NCBI GenBank assembly: GCA_039802005.1
Contig: JBDRVV010000014.1
Location: forward strand, 1,451-64,415
DNA: 62,965 nt
Source: a candidate division WOR-3 bacterium
Lineage (GTDB): Bacteria; Hydrothermota; Tepidihabitantia; SM23-42; JAOAFX01
Direction of reading: 5' to 3'
Each line of letters starts with the position of its first letter. Position 1 is the stretch's first letter. Below, piece by piece: positions 41,464 through 51,277 of this stretch. The translations under genes and the position numbers were made by a program. The notes beneath the pieces were generated by a model. The model was given only the letters and a program-made list of their open reading frames with translations. It was not told the DNA's origin and ran no database searches.

Positions 41464-42972
41464 TTAGCGGGGTCTCAAAAATCCTATAGGCAGAATCATC
41501 TCTTCCATTGAGATTCCACCATGCTGGAATGTGTATTTAAACTCTCTTTCGTATTCAGTCGGTTTGGTTGGATATATAAAATAATAATCTTCGCGTGCAA
41601 TAAGAAAACGGACCGAAGGGTCTTCAGCGGGTAAATACAATTCACCAGGATTGTTTAATAGTAATGCGGCCTTCTCATCAGCCCTCAATGCTGGACCATA
41701 TTTATATCTCAAATTTGGTGAAATATCTCTGCCCCCGTATACAATCGTTGGTCTCCGCACATGTATAAAACCATGGTCACTTGTAAGAATTACCTGCCGC
41801 TTTTTGTTTGCAATCAATTTAAATAATTCAAAAATAGGTGATATTGGAAACCAGTAGCTCAAAAGATTTAGCAATACGCGTTCATCATCTAAAAGTCCTT
41901 TCATATCTCCCCTTCCCGGAATTGAATGCAACAAAAGGTCAAAAAAGTTTATTATCACAATCGTTATATCACTACGGTCCTGGGCAATCTTCTGAATATT
42001 TTTTTCAAGGTCCTCAATAGTTGACAATTTATGAAAACTAAAAGTGATTTTGAGGTTGTTGCGTTTCAACAATTCTGTAAATAACTCTTTTTCAAAACGA
42101 TTTTGACCTTTTTCTTCAAAGAGCCAGTATTGTGGATATTTCTGAAGAATTTCAAGCGGTAATAAACCGGCAAAAATGCTATTTCTTGAATATGGCGTTG
42201 CCGATGGCAAAATTGAATAGTAATACTGTGTATTTATTTCAAAAAAATCACGCAGATAAGGCTGGAGTTTTAGATACTGGTCAAGACGCATGGAATCAAA
42301 TATAACAAAAAATAGCGGACCGTTTTTTAATGCCGGGAAAACGACCAAATTAAATAAATTATGGGAGAGTATTGGACCTTTATTTTTAATAAAATTTTTG
42401 TATTCATAAATAATATATTTTGAAAAACCAGAGTTCGCACTCTGTTTTCTTTCATCATGTATCTCTTTTAATTCCTTGCTCCCATATTCCAAAAAACGCA
42501 AATCCCAGGTCACAAGGTTCCGGTAGTAATCAATCCACTCATTATAATCAACAGGTTGAGAAATTGCATTAAACTGGTTCGCATATTCTTCAGCCATCTT
42601 TTCTTCAATCAATTGCCTTCTTTTTAAAATCCTGTTAAGTACAGAAAGAATCTGATTAAAACTGAACGGCTTTGTGATGTAATCATCAACCCAACCACTG
42701 TAAGCCTGTTTCATCAGTGTTTCTTCTTCACTCTTAGTCACCATCACAACAAGTTGCTGGGGATTATCAAGTTTTATTCTTTTCAAAACCTCAAGTCCAT
42801 CAACACCGGGCATAATCTCATCAAGAAAAATCAAATCAAACACCTCGTGGCTGGCAATCCTTACCCCATCCTCGCCACTTGTTGCTGTTTTTACTTCATA
42901 ACCTTCCTGATTTAAAAGATAAATAAATGGTTTCAAAAGTTCAATTTCATCATCAATCCATAAAATTTTCAT
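41464..42972 (-). CDS. porX: PorX-type response regulator with PglZ domain
   Basis: 502-aa response regulator: receiver domain (~1-115; ILWIDDE, phospho-acceptor Asp51 in FLDEIMPG, Lys101 in ITKPFS), a helical linker, and a PglZ/alkaline-phosphatase-fold domain from ~205 (FFVIFDSMRLDQY with Asp226; SATPYSRNS with Thr259; LTSDHGFIHVRRPTIVYGG). This is the architecture of PorX, the T9SS regulator of Bacteroidota, whose PglZ domain is a zinc phosphodiesterase acting on oligonucleotides. The ATG at 42972 is preferred over an upstream start 13 codons earlier because AAGGAG precedes it. It is one base after the kinase gene, its likely partner. It is last in the tRNA-Leu-tig-clp operon. Confidence 0.88.
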   Translation of the reverse strand: MKILWIDDEIELLKPFIYLLNQEGYEVKTATSGEDGVRIASHEVFDLIFLDEIMPGVDGLEVLKRIKLDNPQQLVVMVTKSEEETLMKQAYSGWVDDYITKPFSFNQILSVLNRILKRRQLIEEKMAEEYANQFNAISQPVDYNEWIDYYRNLVTWDLRFLEYGSKELKEIHDERKQSANSGFSKYIIYEYKNFIKNKGPILSHNLFNLVVFPALKNGPLFFVIFDSMRLDQYLKLQPYLRDFFEINTQYYYSILPSATPYSRNSIFAGLLPLEILQKYPQYWLFEEKGQNRFEKELFTELLKRNNLKITFSFHKLSTIEDLEKNIQKIAQDRSDITIVIINFFDLLLHSIPGRGDMKGLLDDERVLLNLLSYWFPISPIFELFKLIANKKRQVILTSDHGFIHVRRPTIVYGGRDISPNLRYKYGPALRADEKAALLLNNPGELYLPAEDPSVRFLIAREDYYFIYPTKPTEYEREFKYTFQHGGISMEEMILPIGFLRPR

Positions 42973-42973
42973 T

Positions 42974-44143
42974 TTAACTCCTTGGTATAAAAATTTGAAA
43001 TGTTGTACCACCAGGACCGGTCTTTTTTAATATCAATCTTCCATTATGATAGCCCTCAATTATTCTTTTTGTCAACACCAATCCCAGACCCCATCCATAT
43101 TTTTTTGTTGTATATCCGGGCTTGAATATATCCTTCGCCTGTTTTATTCCACCACCGGTATCGGTTATTTCAATCAATGCCCCACCATCAGCGGTTTGGG
43201 TTTTGACTGACACAATTCCTGGCTTTGAACCTATCGCATCAAGGCCATTCTTTAAAATATTTTCAACTGCCCAATCAAGTAAAATATCATCAAATTTTAT
43301 CATGGGCAATGGTTGATAATTTTCAATGAATTGAATTTGATTGTGGGCACGCCGTTTTACATAGTTTACTGCCTTTTGTATAATTGGTATAGGGTCTTTC
43401 TCCACAAGTCGCGGCGGCATACCGATTCTGGAAAATTTTTCTAATACCTCTTTCATTCTCTGGGCATCCTCAGCAATACCTTCGTAGATCTCTTTGGGTA
43501 CACTCTTTCTTAATGTTTCAAGCCAACCCGAAAGAGAAGAAAGTGGAGTTGCAAGTTGATGTGCAGTCTCTTTGGCAAGTGAATACCATATCTTTTCTTC
43601 TTCACTCCTTCTATAAATAAGATACCCCCAGAAACCCAAAAACAAAAAGGCAAGTAAAAATGCGGTCATTAGAAAAGGAAGAATTCTAAGCGACCTTGTG
43701 AATGGTGATAGCCCATAATGGACATACCCCACAAAAGTAGAGTCAGAACCGCTTCTTATTACTATCGGTATCGGTTTGTGCTCACGATCAAGATTCCTCG
43801 CTACCCTTACCAGATTCGTATCTGAAACATTCTTTGCTGAATATGGTCTACCCTGTGCATCGGTTAAGACCACCGGAAAATCAATTTTTTCAATCACCTC
43901 ACGGAATAACAATGCAAGCAACTCTTCTTCACTTGCCCCGGGACCCGATGCATAACTGGCAAATATCCTTGATGTAGTTTCGGTTTCTTTGCGTATTCGT
44001 TGGATTAAAAAGTTGGAATAAATATATGTGCCGATACCAATCAGACCGATGCCAATTAAGAAATATATGACCAGAGTCCGCGATGTAAATCCGCTGGTCT
44101 CAGGCAAAACTCCTTTTTCTTCTCTACGCCTTAATAGCCTCAT
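42974..44143 (-). CDS. Membrane sensor histidine kinase, likely partner of PorX
   Basis: 389-aa kinase. Two membrane segments (~23-45 and ~155-176) bracket a ~105-aa periplasmic or extracytoplasmic sensor with a PAS/Cache-like look (PVVLTDAQGRPYSAKNV). The H-box has His195 (AKETAHQLATPLSSL). The ATP-binding part has ENILKNGLDAIGSKPG (N box), DTGGGIKQAKDIF (G1), YTTKKYGWGLGLVLTKRI (G2) and GPGGTTFQIF. Position next to porX suggests the PorY role, but PorY proteins are defined by partner, not by sequence. The ATG at 44143 was chosen over 44188 because it gives a shorter overlap (20 nt) with the upstream gene. The ribosome site is weak (AGAAAG). Confidence 0.85.
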   Translation of the reverse strand: MRLLRRREEKGVLPETSGFTSRTLVIYFLIGIGLIGIGTYIYSNFLIQRIRKETETTSRIFASYASGPGASEEELLALLFREVIEKIDFPVVLTDAQGRPYSAKNVSDTNLVRVARNLDREHKPIPIVIRSGSDSTFVGYVHYGLSPFTRSLRILPFLMTAFLLAFLFLGFWGYLIYRRSEEEKIWYSLAKETAHQLATPLSSLSGWLETLRKSVPKEIYEGIAEDAQRMKEVLEKFSRIGMPPRLVEKDPIPIIQKAVNYVKRRAHNQIQFIENYQPLPMIKFDDILLDWAVENILKNGLDAIGSKPGIVSVKTQTADGGALIEITDTGGGIKQAKDIFKPGYTTKKYGWGLGLVLTKRIIEGYHNGRLILKKTGPGGTTFQIFIPRS

Positions 44144-45962
44144 ATTTCTTTCTTTTTTCAAGATATAATCTCTTATCTGCATTATCAATCAGTATTCCAA
44201 AGTCTTTACCGTCCTCAGGATAAGTAGCAATGCCGCAAGAGAAATTGACAAACAATTCATCCTTTTTCAATCTGGTTATCAGTGCCCTTGCCTTTTCAAT
44301 ACGAGATCTTATTGCACGGGCACCCGCATTTGGCAAGATTATTATAAATTCATCACCGCCATACCGGGTGACATAACCGTCTTTTATAATTTCTTTAAAT
44401 ATCTGTGAAATTCTTTTTAACAAATGGTCTCCTGCGATATGCCCGTATTGATCGTTATATTCTTTGAATCGATCAAGATCAATCATTGCAATCGCAAATT
44501 GTTTATGCGACTTTTCAATTAGTTCATTCAATTTTTCCCTTAAAAATCTATAATTGTAAACACCGGTAAGTTCATCCGTATACGAAATTATTAGGTTCCT
44601 TTCAAAGAGTCTGTTATTTTCCATTGCCAGACCGAGAAAATCACCAAATGCCTCTAATAATCTAATCTTATTAAGGTCTGGCACACGGTTATCCACTGGA
44701 TCGGCAAGGGATAAAATACCCAATATCTCACCGTTCCTTGAATAGATTGGACTGATCAAAATATCACCCTGCGACCATAGATTATGCACCCTTTTTGGCA
44801 CCGATGGGATTTTATATACTTCATAATTTCTTATTTCTTTAAAAACTTCTTCGCTTGGTACATAATATGAATTAGAAATTCGGAACCGGTCTTCCATTAA
44901 AATTTTTATCAGTTTATACGGAGGGTGGACCTTTTTTGCTTCACGGAATTTTTTCAATGAAATGCCTGCACTATGAAAACGCTCAAACGAGTCTGTTTCA
45001 GGGTCATAAACTGAGCACATAATTTTCTTAAAACCAAGAATCTGCTGAGCACGGCGTAAAACCTCGGTGAAGAAATGTTTTAATTCATAAGGAGATAATA
45101 AAAGTTTTGCAATATCCTGCAGTCCCCTGCTTTCAAGGAGTGCCTTATTCAATGCCTGGAACAGTTCAATCCTTTCCAGGGCAATAGATGCCTGATTTCC
45201 AAGAAATTTCAAGCGCATTATTGCATTTGTCTGATTTCTCATTTTATCATAGTCATCCAGTAAAAAGAATCCCCTGCCCATATTTTTTACTGTAAAAGGA
45301 ACGATAAGTACGACACCCGGATTCAAACTATCAAGAAAAAATTTCAAAAATTTATTTTTGGACTTTTCCAATTTCAAAATCTGTCTGCTTTGTGATATCT
45401 GACGATATACTGCATCGGGAAGTAATTTTATAGATTTTTTTTTATTCCTGCCTACAAGATGGTCTTCAACCATATAATATAAAAATACCTTATTTGTATC
45501 AAGAAGTTTCTGGGCAGCACTTTCTACAAACCATACAACCTTATTCAATTCAAGGGTTGTAATAACATTCAAGTTTAATTCATTGATTACCTGAAACTCA
45601 GAAATCCTTTCCCTCGCAACATTGCTGACCGCAATAATTTGAGTTATGAGTTTAACGATACTTCTCAATTTTCCCATAATATTGCTGTCTAACATTTCCC
45701 CGGGTTCAAACATCATATACAGACTATATTTTAATCCACTTATTTCGAATTCTTCAAAAAAGTAATTTTCTCGCAGATACTTAATCTGGTCCGGTGTACT
45801 CTTATATTGATATAAAATCTTATTGTCCTGCATAAGTAGACAACCCTGACTCGCAATATTTGTCCCCAGAAGCCGCGCAAACTCCTTTACATCAATTTCC
45901 TGTATTCTAATGCTGTTTAGAACGGAAAGAAATTTATCTATTCTCTTCTCAATCGTGATCAT
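44124..45962 (-). CDS. GAF-GAF diguanylate cyclase
   Basis: Predicted cytoplasmic c-di-GMP synthase of 612 aa. Two GAF-like regions (~85-280 and ~290-445) are followed by a complete GGDEF domain (~450-610): SYTDELTGVYNYRFLREKL, AMIDLDRFKEYNDQYGHIAGD, active site RYGGDEFIII at ~531-540, and SCGIATYPEDGKDFGILIDNADKRLY. The RxxD inhibitory site upstream of GGDEF is not present, so product inhibition is likely weak. It sits between an unknown gene and the histidine kinase, overlapping both (4 nt and 20 nt). That suggests c-di-GMP output is wired into the same regulatory unit as PorX, and perhaps to the pilus genes; this is inference. Confidence 0.9.
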   Translation of the reverse strand: MITIEKRIDKFLSVLNSIRIQEIDVKEFARLLGTNIASQGCLLMQDNKILYQYKSTPDQIKYLRENYFFEEFEISGLKYSLYMMFEPGEMLDSNIMGKLRSIVKLITQIIAVSNVARERISEFQVINELNLNVITTLELNKVVWFVESAAQKLLDTNKVFLYYMVEDHLVGRNKKKSIKLLPDAVYRQISQSRQILKLEKSKNKFLKFFLDSLNPGVVLIVPFTVKNMGRGFFLLDDYDKMRNQTNAIMRLKFLGNQASIALERIELFQALNKALLESRGLQDIAKLLLSPYELKHFFTEVLRRAQQILGFKKIMCSVYDPETDSFERFHSAGISLKKFREAKKVHPPYKLIKILMEDRFRISNSYYVPSEEVFKEIRNYEVYKIPSVPKRVHNLWSQGDILISPIYSRNGEILGILSLADPVDNRVPDLNKIRLLEAFGDFLGLAMENNRLFERNLIISYTDELTGVYNYRFLREKLNELIEKSHKQFAIAMIDLDRFKEYNDQYGHIAGDHLLKRISQIFKEIIKDGYVTRYGGDEFIIILPNAGARAIRSRIEKARALITRLKKDELFVNFSCGIATYPEDGKDFGILIDNADKRLYLEKRKKYEAIKA

Positions 45963-46717
45963 ATTATACTGATATCTTTTTTGAAAATTCTTGCAATTTC
46001 ACATAATGCATCGTCGGGTCCGCAATAGGCATCGCATAAATATAATTTTTTCAATCCAATCTCTATCTCATCATTTTTATTATGATATACAATCGCACCC
46101 TGCCATTGTATTTTTTCCAATTCTTTAATGCTTTTATCAACCTGATTAAAAAACAATCTTGGCTGTTCCTGGGGTAACTCTTTCAATATACTTTTGAGCT
46201 CAAGTTTGTTAAATTTAAACAACGAAATCGGATCAACTGAAGGAATTTGGAAAAAATTTTTCATTGCTTCAATCCCGCCTTTGATTAAAATATTATAAAA
46301 TGGAAAATTCCCCTTATCATAAAAGGCAACCCTTTTTTCGGCATCTACGAGGTCGGGTAAATTAAGATTTGCCCTCTGGTTAAGGTCAATAAGCCAATGA
46401 AAATTTATTTTTTTAAATTCAGTTTTTAGTTGATTAAACTCGCGTGTTAAAATTTTGGGAATTTCTTTATAATAGAAAATTTGGAAATAATTTGTCCTTA
46501 ACAACTTTAGATACGGCGAGAAGACCTCGGGGACAAAGAGTGTAACACTACCCAGTTTTCTTATCCCAGCAATAAACGGAAGTTCCTTTAAAAAATCTTT
46601 TATATTGTCGGTTGGTGCGATAAAAAAACTCTCTCTCCTGCCGATACCAATTGGTTTGAAAGCTCTATAAAATTTGCGTTTCTGAGCTTTTAGATAAAGG
46701 TTACGAATCAAATTCAT
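45959..46717 (-). CDS. Protein of unknown function, weakly GT9-like
   Basis: 252-aa soluble protein that I do not recognise. It has no signal peptide or membrane segment. The first half has short hydrophobic strands (SVTLFVPEVFSPYLKLL; FHWLIDLNQRANLNLPDLVD; KRVAFYD) in an order that recalls the N-terminal Rossmann lobe of heptosyltransferase-type (GT9) enzymes, but no nucleotide-sugar motif can be named. The C-terminal part has paired cysteines (LYLCDAYCGPDDALCEIARI). It lies 16 nt after clpX and overlaps the diguanylate cyclase gene by 4 nt, so it is co-expressed with both. Confidence 0.7.
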   Translation of the reverse strand: MNLIRNLYLKAQKRKFYRAFKPIGIGRRESFFIAPTDNIKDFLKELPFIAGIRKLGSVTLFVPEVFSPYLKLLRTNYFQIFYYKEIPKILTREFNQLKTEFKKINFHWLIDLNQRANLNLPDLVDAEKRVAFYDKGNFPFYNILIKGGIEAMKNFFQIPSVDPISLFKFNKLELKSILKELPQEQPRLFFNQVDKSIKELEKIQWQGAIVYHNKNDEIEIGLKKLYLCDAYCGPDDALCEIARIFKKDISII

Positions 46718-46733
46718 AAACAGTTTTTAGACT

Positions 46734-47951
46734 TTACTGAGCACGTCTCTTTGTTGCCTTCACATATTCTGGGGACGCATTATTTATTATCACATCTTTG
46801 GTAATCACACATTTTTCAATCCCCGTAAGATTGGGAAGATTGAACATTATATCCAGCATATGGTTTTCAACAATAGAACGTAATGCCCTGGCACCCGTAT
46901 TGTACTTCATAGCCTGTAGAACAATTTCTTCAACCGCCTCATCTGTAAATTCAAGTTTTACACCTTCCATTTCAAAATACTTGGCATATTGTTTTAATAG
47001 TGCATTTTTAGGTTTTGTCAGTATTTCAATCATTGCGTTCTTGGATAATTTATGGAATGGAGCGATTACCGGAACCCTGCCCACGAATTCAGGAATCATT
47101 CCATATTTAATTAAATCTTCAGGTTCAACCCGGGCGATGATTTCGTCATAGCTCAAGTCTTTTATCTCGGCATCCGTAAGAAATCCTATCTTGGTCTTTT
47201 TTAATCTCCGCATTATTATATCCTCAATACCTGCGAATGTACCACCGAGTATAAATAAAATCTTTTTTGTATTTATCGGTATATAATCCTGTTCTGGATG
47301 TTTTCTCCCTCCGTGGGGCGGGCAATTGGCAATAGTTCCTTCAAGGATTTTCAGTAAAGCCTGTTGAACACCTTCACCTGAAACATCCCTGGTTATAGAA
47401 GGAGAATCACTCTTCCGCGCAATCTTATCAACCTCATCAAGATATACAATGCCCATCTCAGCTGCCTTTATATCATAATTGGCTGCCTGTATCAATCTAA
47501 GAAGTATATTTTCCACATCTTCACCAACATATCCTGCCTCGGTGAGTGGTGTAGCATCAGAAATGGAAAATGGTACATGGAGCAGACGGGAAAGGGTTTC
47601 AGCAAGTAGTGTTTTACCGGTGCCTGTCGGTCCAATGAGAAGAATATTACTCTTCTGTAATTCAATATCATCATCTGTTATCATTGTGCGCTTATAATGA
47701 TTATAAACCGCAACTGATATGACCTTCTTTGCTCGTTCCTGTCCAATTATATACTGGTCAAGGAAAGATTTTATATCTTGAGGTTTGGGAAGAACAAAAT
47801 TTGGCTGCTGTAAAGATTTCTTCTCATCCTCAAGCAACTCATTACACAATTTGACACATTCATCACAGATATAAGCATGATTACCACGAAAGAGTCTTTT
47901 AACCGCAGTCCTGGGCCTTTGGCAAAATGAACAGAAGATCTTTGTCATCAT
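46734..47951 (-). CDS. clpX: ClpX ATPase subunit of ClpXP
   Basis: AAA+ unfoldase that recognises tagged or misfolded substrates and feeds them to ClpP; 405 aa. N-terminal Cys4 zinc finger (CSFCQRP, then CDECVKLC), Walker A GPTGTGKT, Walker [11 protein letters not shown], sensor and arginine segments ([21 protein letters not shown]), and the ClpP-contact IGF loop in the expected place (KTKIGFL). It overlaps clpP by 4 nt (ATGATG start, ATGA overlap). Confidence 0.98.
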   Translation of the reverse strand: MMTKIFCSFCQRPRTAVKRLFRGNHAYICDECVKLCNELLEDEKKSLQQPNFVLPKPQDIKSFLDQYIIGQERAKKVISVAVYNHYKRTMITDDDIELQKSNILLIGPTGTGKTLLAETLSRLLHVPFSISDATPLTEAGYVGEDVENILLRLIQAANYDIKAAEMGIVYLDEVDKIARKSDSPSITRDVSGEGVQQALLKILEGTIANCPPHGGRKHPEQDYIPINTKKILFILGGTFAGIEDIIMRRLKKTKIGFLTDAEIKDLSYDEIIARVEPEDLIKYGMIPEFVGRVPVIAPFHKLSKNAMIEILTKPKNALLKQYAKYFEMEGVKLEFTDEAVEEIVLQAMKYNTGARALRSIVENHMLDIMFNLPNLTGIEKCVITKDVIINNASPEYVKATKRRAQ

Positions 47952-48535
47952 CCCTTCCTCGTCTCAATCACCTCATCAATAATACCGTATTCTTTTGCCT
48001 CATCAGCCGACATAAAATAATTGCGATCGGTATCTTTTGCAATTTTATCCTCTGTTTTTCCGGTATGTTTTGCCAGAAGTTTATTTAAAAGTTCGCGAAT
48101 CTTCAATACCTCGCGGGCGTGAATCTCAATATCGGTAGCCTGTCCCTGAAATGCACCTTCAGGCTGGTGAATCATAATCCGTGAATGTGGCAATGCATAT
48201 CTCTTGCCTTTGGCACCGCCGGCGAGTAATAATGCCGCCATACTTGCTGCCATGCCAATACAGATCGTTGATACTGCAGGTTTAATATATTGCATTGTAT
48301 CATATATTGCCAATCCGGATGATACAATTCCACCAGGTGAGTTTATATAAAGGTATATTTCTTTTGCTGCATCCTCTGCCTCAAGGAATAGAAGCTGGGC
48401 AATGACAAGGTTGGCTACAGTATCGTCAATCGGTGTGCCGATAAAAACAATCCTTTCCTTCAACAAACGAGAATAGATATCATATGCCCGCTCCCCCCGG
48501 CCGGTCTGTTCAATGACGAATGGAACGGTTAGCAT
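47948..48535 (-). CDS. clpP: ClpP serine protease subunit
   Basis: Proteolytic chamber of ClpXP; 195 aa. Catalytic triad Ser98 ([11 protein letters not shown]), His123 (MIHQPEG), Asp170 (DTDRNYFM), with the INSPGG handle region before it. The ATG at 48535 ([19 protein letters not shown]) is the family start and has GAGGAGG in the right place; the longer reading from 48577 lies inside tig. Overlaps the tig stop by 26 nt. Confidence 0.98.
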   Translation of the reverse strand: MLTVPFVIEQTGRGERAYDIYSRLLKERIVFIGTPIDDTVANLVIAQLLFLEAEDAAKEIYLYINSPGGIVSSGLAIYDTMQYIKPAVSTICIGMAASMAALLLAGGAKGKRYALPHSRIMIHQPEGAFQGQATDIEIHAREVLKIRELLNKLLAKHTGKTEDKIAKDTDRNYFMSADEAKEYGIIDEVIETRKG

Positions 48536-49721
48536 TTTTTGCCTCCTCTGGCGATAAAATTCTACCTTTTTGTACAATATTTGAATTTTTTAATAAAAAT
48601 TGAACGACCATATCACGCATTAGTGCCCTTCTAAAATATTCTTTAAGTTCCTCATTGACTTCATCAATGTTAAATCCATTTTTCTGAATTAGATTAATTA
48701 GTTCCTCTTCACTCACCTGTATATTCTCTTTCTGAGCAATCTTATCAAGAATCATATTATACCTTGCCCTTTTCTCCGCTATAGGTATAAATCTTTCACG
48801 ATTGCTTTCGTTATCATTAAGGTTTGAACTCCTGAGCATAACCTGATATTCCCTTTCGATCAGTGATTTGGGCACGGGAAAATGGAACCGTTCAAGGAGT
48901 ATCTGGGCTAAATTTTCCTTCAATTCATCATTCAATCTTTCTTCTTCCTGTTTCTGAAGCATATCTTTTAAACCCTTTTCCATTTCCTCAAGACTATTGT
49001 AATTTAACATTTTTGCAAATTCTTCATCTACCTTGGCTAAGATTTTCTCTTCAACTTTTTTAATTTTTAGCCGATAAATCTGCTTATTAATCTGGACATC
49101 CTTCTTTTCACCCTTTTTAACTCCCACAAGCGCCCGATTCAATTCATCAGGAAAACTTCTATCGCCGAGTTTTATAACAAGGTCTGACTGTTTATCAACG
49201 ACATTGTTATTTTCAATGATCTCCAAATCAAGCGTTATGAAGTCATCAACTGCAGCAGGTTTTGATGTCTCAACAACATCAGCATAATTCTCTTTAAGGC
49301 GATTCAATGTCTGTTCATATAAATAGTCTAAGGGTAAAGGTTCTTCCCTGAACAATTCCAAACCTTTATAATCATTTACATCAAATTCGGGTTGGACTTC
49401 AAACCTGAGATTGAATTTTATCTCACCCGTATCATTAAAACTTACCAATTCTGGATTTGATACAGGTTTCCAGTTTTTTTCCTGTAATACCTTTTTATAA
49501 AGATCAAGTATTAAATCATTTATAGCCTCAGCCTTGAGTGTATCATAATACCTGGTTCTGATCAAAGACTTTGGAGCCCTGCCCTTCCGATAACCCTTTA
49601 TTGAAATTCTGTCTTTCAATTTCTCAATAGAATTATCTATAAAAGGTTCAAGTTCCTGGGTACCGAGTTTAAACTCAATCTCTTTCTCGGTCTCGGTTTC
49701 ATTTACTATCTGATATTCCAA
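48510..49721 (-). CDS. tig: Trigger factor (ribosome-associated chaperone/PPIase)
   Basis: Nascent-chain chaperone of 403 aa. The N-terminal ribosome-binding domain has the signature region [12 protein letters not shown] (family GFRxGxxP). The FKBP-type PPIase domain lies at ~145-225 ([29 protein letters not shown]). The C-terminal helical arms follow ([21 protein letters not shown]). The start is TTG at 49721 with AAAGGGGG just upstream. A longer in-frame ORF to 49835 exists only because the tRNA-Leu gene is open in that frame, and its first ~26 codons are tRNA sequence. tig, clpP and clpX are adjacent as in many bacteria; here they are transcribed behind tRNA-Leu. Confidence 0.95.
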   Translation of the reverse strand: MEYQIVNETETEKEIEFKLGTQELEPFIDNSIEKLKDRISIKGYRKGRAPKSLIRTRYYDTLKAEAINDLILDLYKKVLQEKNWKPVSNPELVSFNDTGEIKFNLRFEVQPEFDVNDYKGLELFREEPLPLDYLYEQTLNRLKENYADVVETSKPAAVDDFITLDLEIIENNNVVDKQSDLVIKLGDRSFPDELNRALVGVKKGEKKDVQINKQIYRLKIKKVEEKILAKVDEEFAKMLNYNSLEEMEKGLKDMLQKQEEERLNDELKENLAQILLERFHFPVPKSLIEREYQVMLRSSNLNDNESNRERFIPIAEKRARYNMILDKIAQKENIQVSEEELINLIQKNGFNIDEVNEELKEYFRRALMRDMVVQFLLKNSNIVQKGRILSPEEAKNANRSIRH

Positions 49722-49759
49722 AAAACCCCCTTTATTTATCCTTAATGATATTAAAATAG

Positions 49760-49841
49760 TGCGAGGAGGGGGAGTTGAACCCCCAACCTTTGCAGGACTG
49801 GATCCTAAATCCAGCGCGTATGCCAGTTCCGCCATCCTCGC
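49760..49841 (-). tRNA. tRNA-Leu (anticodon TAG)
   Basis: 82-nt class II tRNA. Acceptor GCGAGGA pairs with TCCTCGC, the anticodon arm is CTGGA-TTTAGGA-TCCAG with TAG as anticodon, the variable arm is long and the T-loop is GGTTCAACTCC-type. Discriminator A; CCA is not encoded. It is 38 nt upstream of the tig start. Confidence 0.95.
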
Positions 49842-49869
49842 AAAAACTAAAATAAACGCTCATTACTTA

Positions 49870-49897
49870 ATTATATCCTAAAAAAATATGATGTCAA
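49870..49897 (-). promoter_or_regulatory. Promoter of tRNA-Leu and the tig-clp-por operon
   Basis: Minus strand TTGACA (49897-49892), 16-nt spacer, TATAAT (49875-49870), a perfect match. Predicted start ~49863, 22 nt before the tRNA. No other promoter is visible before tig. Confidence 0.88.
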
Positions 49898-49998
49898 TAT
49901 CACGGAGAAAATAGCTCACTACTTATATTATCTACCCCTGATGTGGCAGTTATATGCAACTGAAAAAAAGTGAATTTTAAATCAACCAATATTCAAAA

Positions 49999-50018
49999 CG
50001 ATAAAAGAAACGTTTATC
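49999..50018 (-). terminator. Terminator after the barrel-like protein gene
   Basis: CGATAAA (49999-50005) pairs with TTTATCG (50012-50018); on the minus strand it is followed by TTTTGAA. Modest stem, right place (36 nt after the stop). Confidence 0.5.
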
Positions 50019-50053
50019 GCAACCGTATGACGATGGATGTTCTATTTTCCAAA

Positions 50054-51034
50054 TCACCTCACTGTAAACCCCGCAATCAAATTATGGGTCTGGTAATGGG
50101 GCACAAAATTATAGTCATAATGAATGAAGAAAATTCCCAGTTTAAATGTAGCACCTAAAATTGCTCGATAACTATTCTGGGCAACAAGTTCAACATCCAC
50201 CTCCTTGGTAGTCTTTATTTTATTTCCGGGATTTAATGTATCAGGGATTTCGAATTCAAATTCATAAGTAAAGTGAACTTTTGTGCCTTCAAAGCCGAAT
50301 CCTGCCATGGGTTCAAAAACAATCAAGTTTTTGGAAATAATCATCTGCACATTCCAGGTATGGCTTGCAACAATCTTATAACCTGTAGAATCCATTATCC
50401 CAAAATCCTGGGTAGCACCACCAATAGCAATATCAAAAGGTAGGGACACATTCTTCATAAACGGCAGACTATTTATATGCTGTTTCAATCCTACCCCAAG
50501 AAATTGTACCCTTGAACCCTTAAAAGTAAATGGCATATACCTGATGCAAATCTCTGACCCCATTATAAGACCAACATTCAATTGGGGTATTGCAAGTGGA
50601 ACGACCGGAAGATTAAAACCACCAGGGATATAGGGTGGGATACCAACTGCATTACCTGTAACTGGCACATTTGTTCTCTCTTTAGGTCCGAATATTGTAC
50701 TCACACTATCAAGAACCAGGGAATCATAAACAAGTGTATTATTGGCAAGCGAACAGGTTAGAACCTTTGCGTCAAAATACTTACCCATTTCTGGTATCTG
50801 AATGAACATACCCCTTACGCCGATATCAAATCCCAGAAATTTATGACTCCTTGCGCTATGAAAAAGGCCTGTTGAAATTCCGGTTCCGAATGATGTTATT
50901 AACGGCTGCGTATAGCCTTCAAGCAGGTCCTCGCTTACTTTTTTTATCTTCTCTGCCAGTGCCTCATAATTCTGCTGTGCAAAGAGAGAAGCGATACATA
51001 AAACGACCAATAATATGATTTTTTTTACTTTCAT
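50054..51034 (-). CDS. Exported beta-barrel-like protein (DUF6588-like), function unknown
   Basis: 326 aa with a clear signal peptide (MKVKKIILLVVLCIASLFA, cut before QQNYEAL). The rest is strand-rich with alternating polar and hydrophobic residues. It begins with a short helix (EALAEKIKKVSEDLLEGYTQ) and a GFDIGVRGMFIQIP strand, and ends FNVPH-type: YDYNFVPHYQTHNLIAGFTVR. This pattern suggests an outer-membrane barrel like DUF6588 proteins. It is a single gene with its own promoter and terminator. There is no Shine-Dalgarno; ATG is 8 nt after the -10. Confidence 0.72.
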   Translation of the reverse strand: MKVKKIILLVVLCIASLFAQQNYEALAEKIKKVSEDLLEGYTQPLITSFGTGISTGLFHSARSHKFLGFDIGVRGMFIQIPEMGKYFDAKVLTCSLANNTLVYDSLVLDSVSTIFGPKERTNVPVTGNAVGIPPYIPGGFNLPVVPLAIPQLNVGLIMGSEICIRYMPFTFKGSRVQFLGVGLKQHINSLPFMKNVSLPFDIAIGGATQDFGIMDSTGYKIVASHTWNVQMIISKNLIVFEPMAGFGFEGTKVHFTYEFEFEIPDTLNPGNKIKTTKEVDVELVAQNSYRAILGATFKLGIFFIHYDYNFVPHYQTHNLIAGFTVR

Positions 51035-51042
51035 AGTAGATA

Positions 51043-51070
51043 AGTATAACTATATATGACAATCTGTCAA
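51043..51070 (-). promoter_or_regulatory. Promoter of the barrel-like protein gene
   Basis: Minus strand TTGACA (51070-51065), 16-nt spacer, TATACT (51048-51043). Predicted start ~51036, about 2 nt before ATG 51034. Confidence 0.83.
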
Positions 51071-51137
51071 GAACCAAAAATATTGATTCCTTTACAAATT
51101 TTGCAATATTATAAGAGTTAGTTCTTTATTTAATAAT

Positions 51138-51180
51138 TCCCCATTATCCCCATTTACAAAAGGGGGAAAGAAGGGGATTG
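51138..51180. repeat. AATCCCC-type hairpin repeat
   Basis: TTCCCCATTATCCCCATTT faces AAAGGGGGAAAGAAGGGGA across a short loop: an imperfect relative of the repeats at 6975-7047 and 15603-15692. The rest of the 51071-51277 gap shows nothing else. Confidence 0.5.
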
Positions 51181-51277
51181 AAAGTAAGATTACCTGCATA
51201 TCTGTGGAAATACAACAGAAAAAATGCATAATGACATTTAGTATGAAGACTTAATATCTCAAGAGTATAAGATATGG

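Noticed and set aside
49722-49835. Extended N-terminus of trigger factor
   Set aside because: It is the tRNA-Leu gene in translation; a TTG start with a ribosome site lies at the correct family position.
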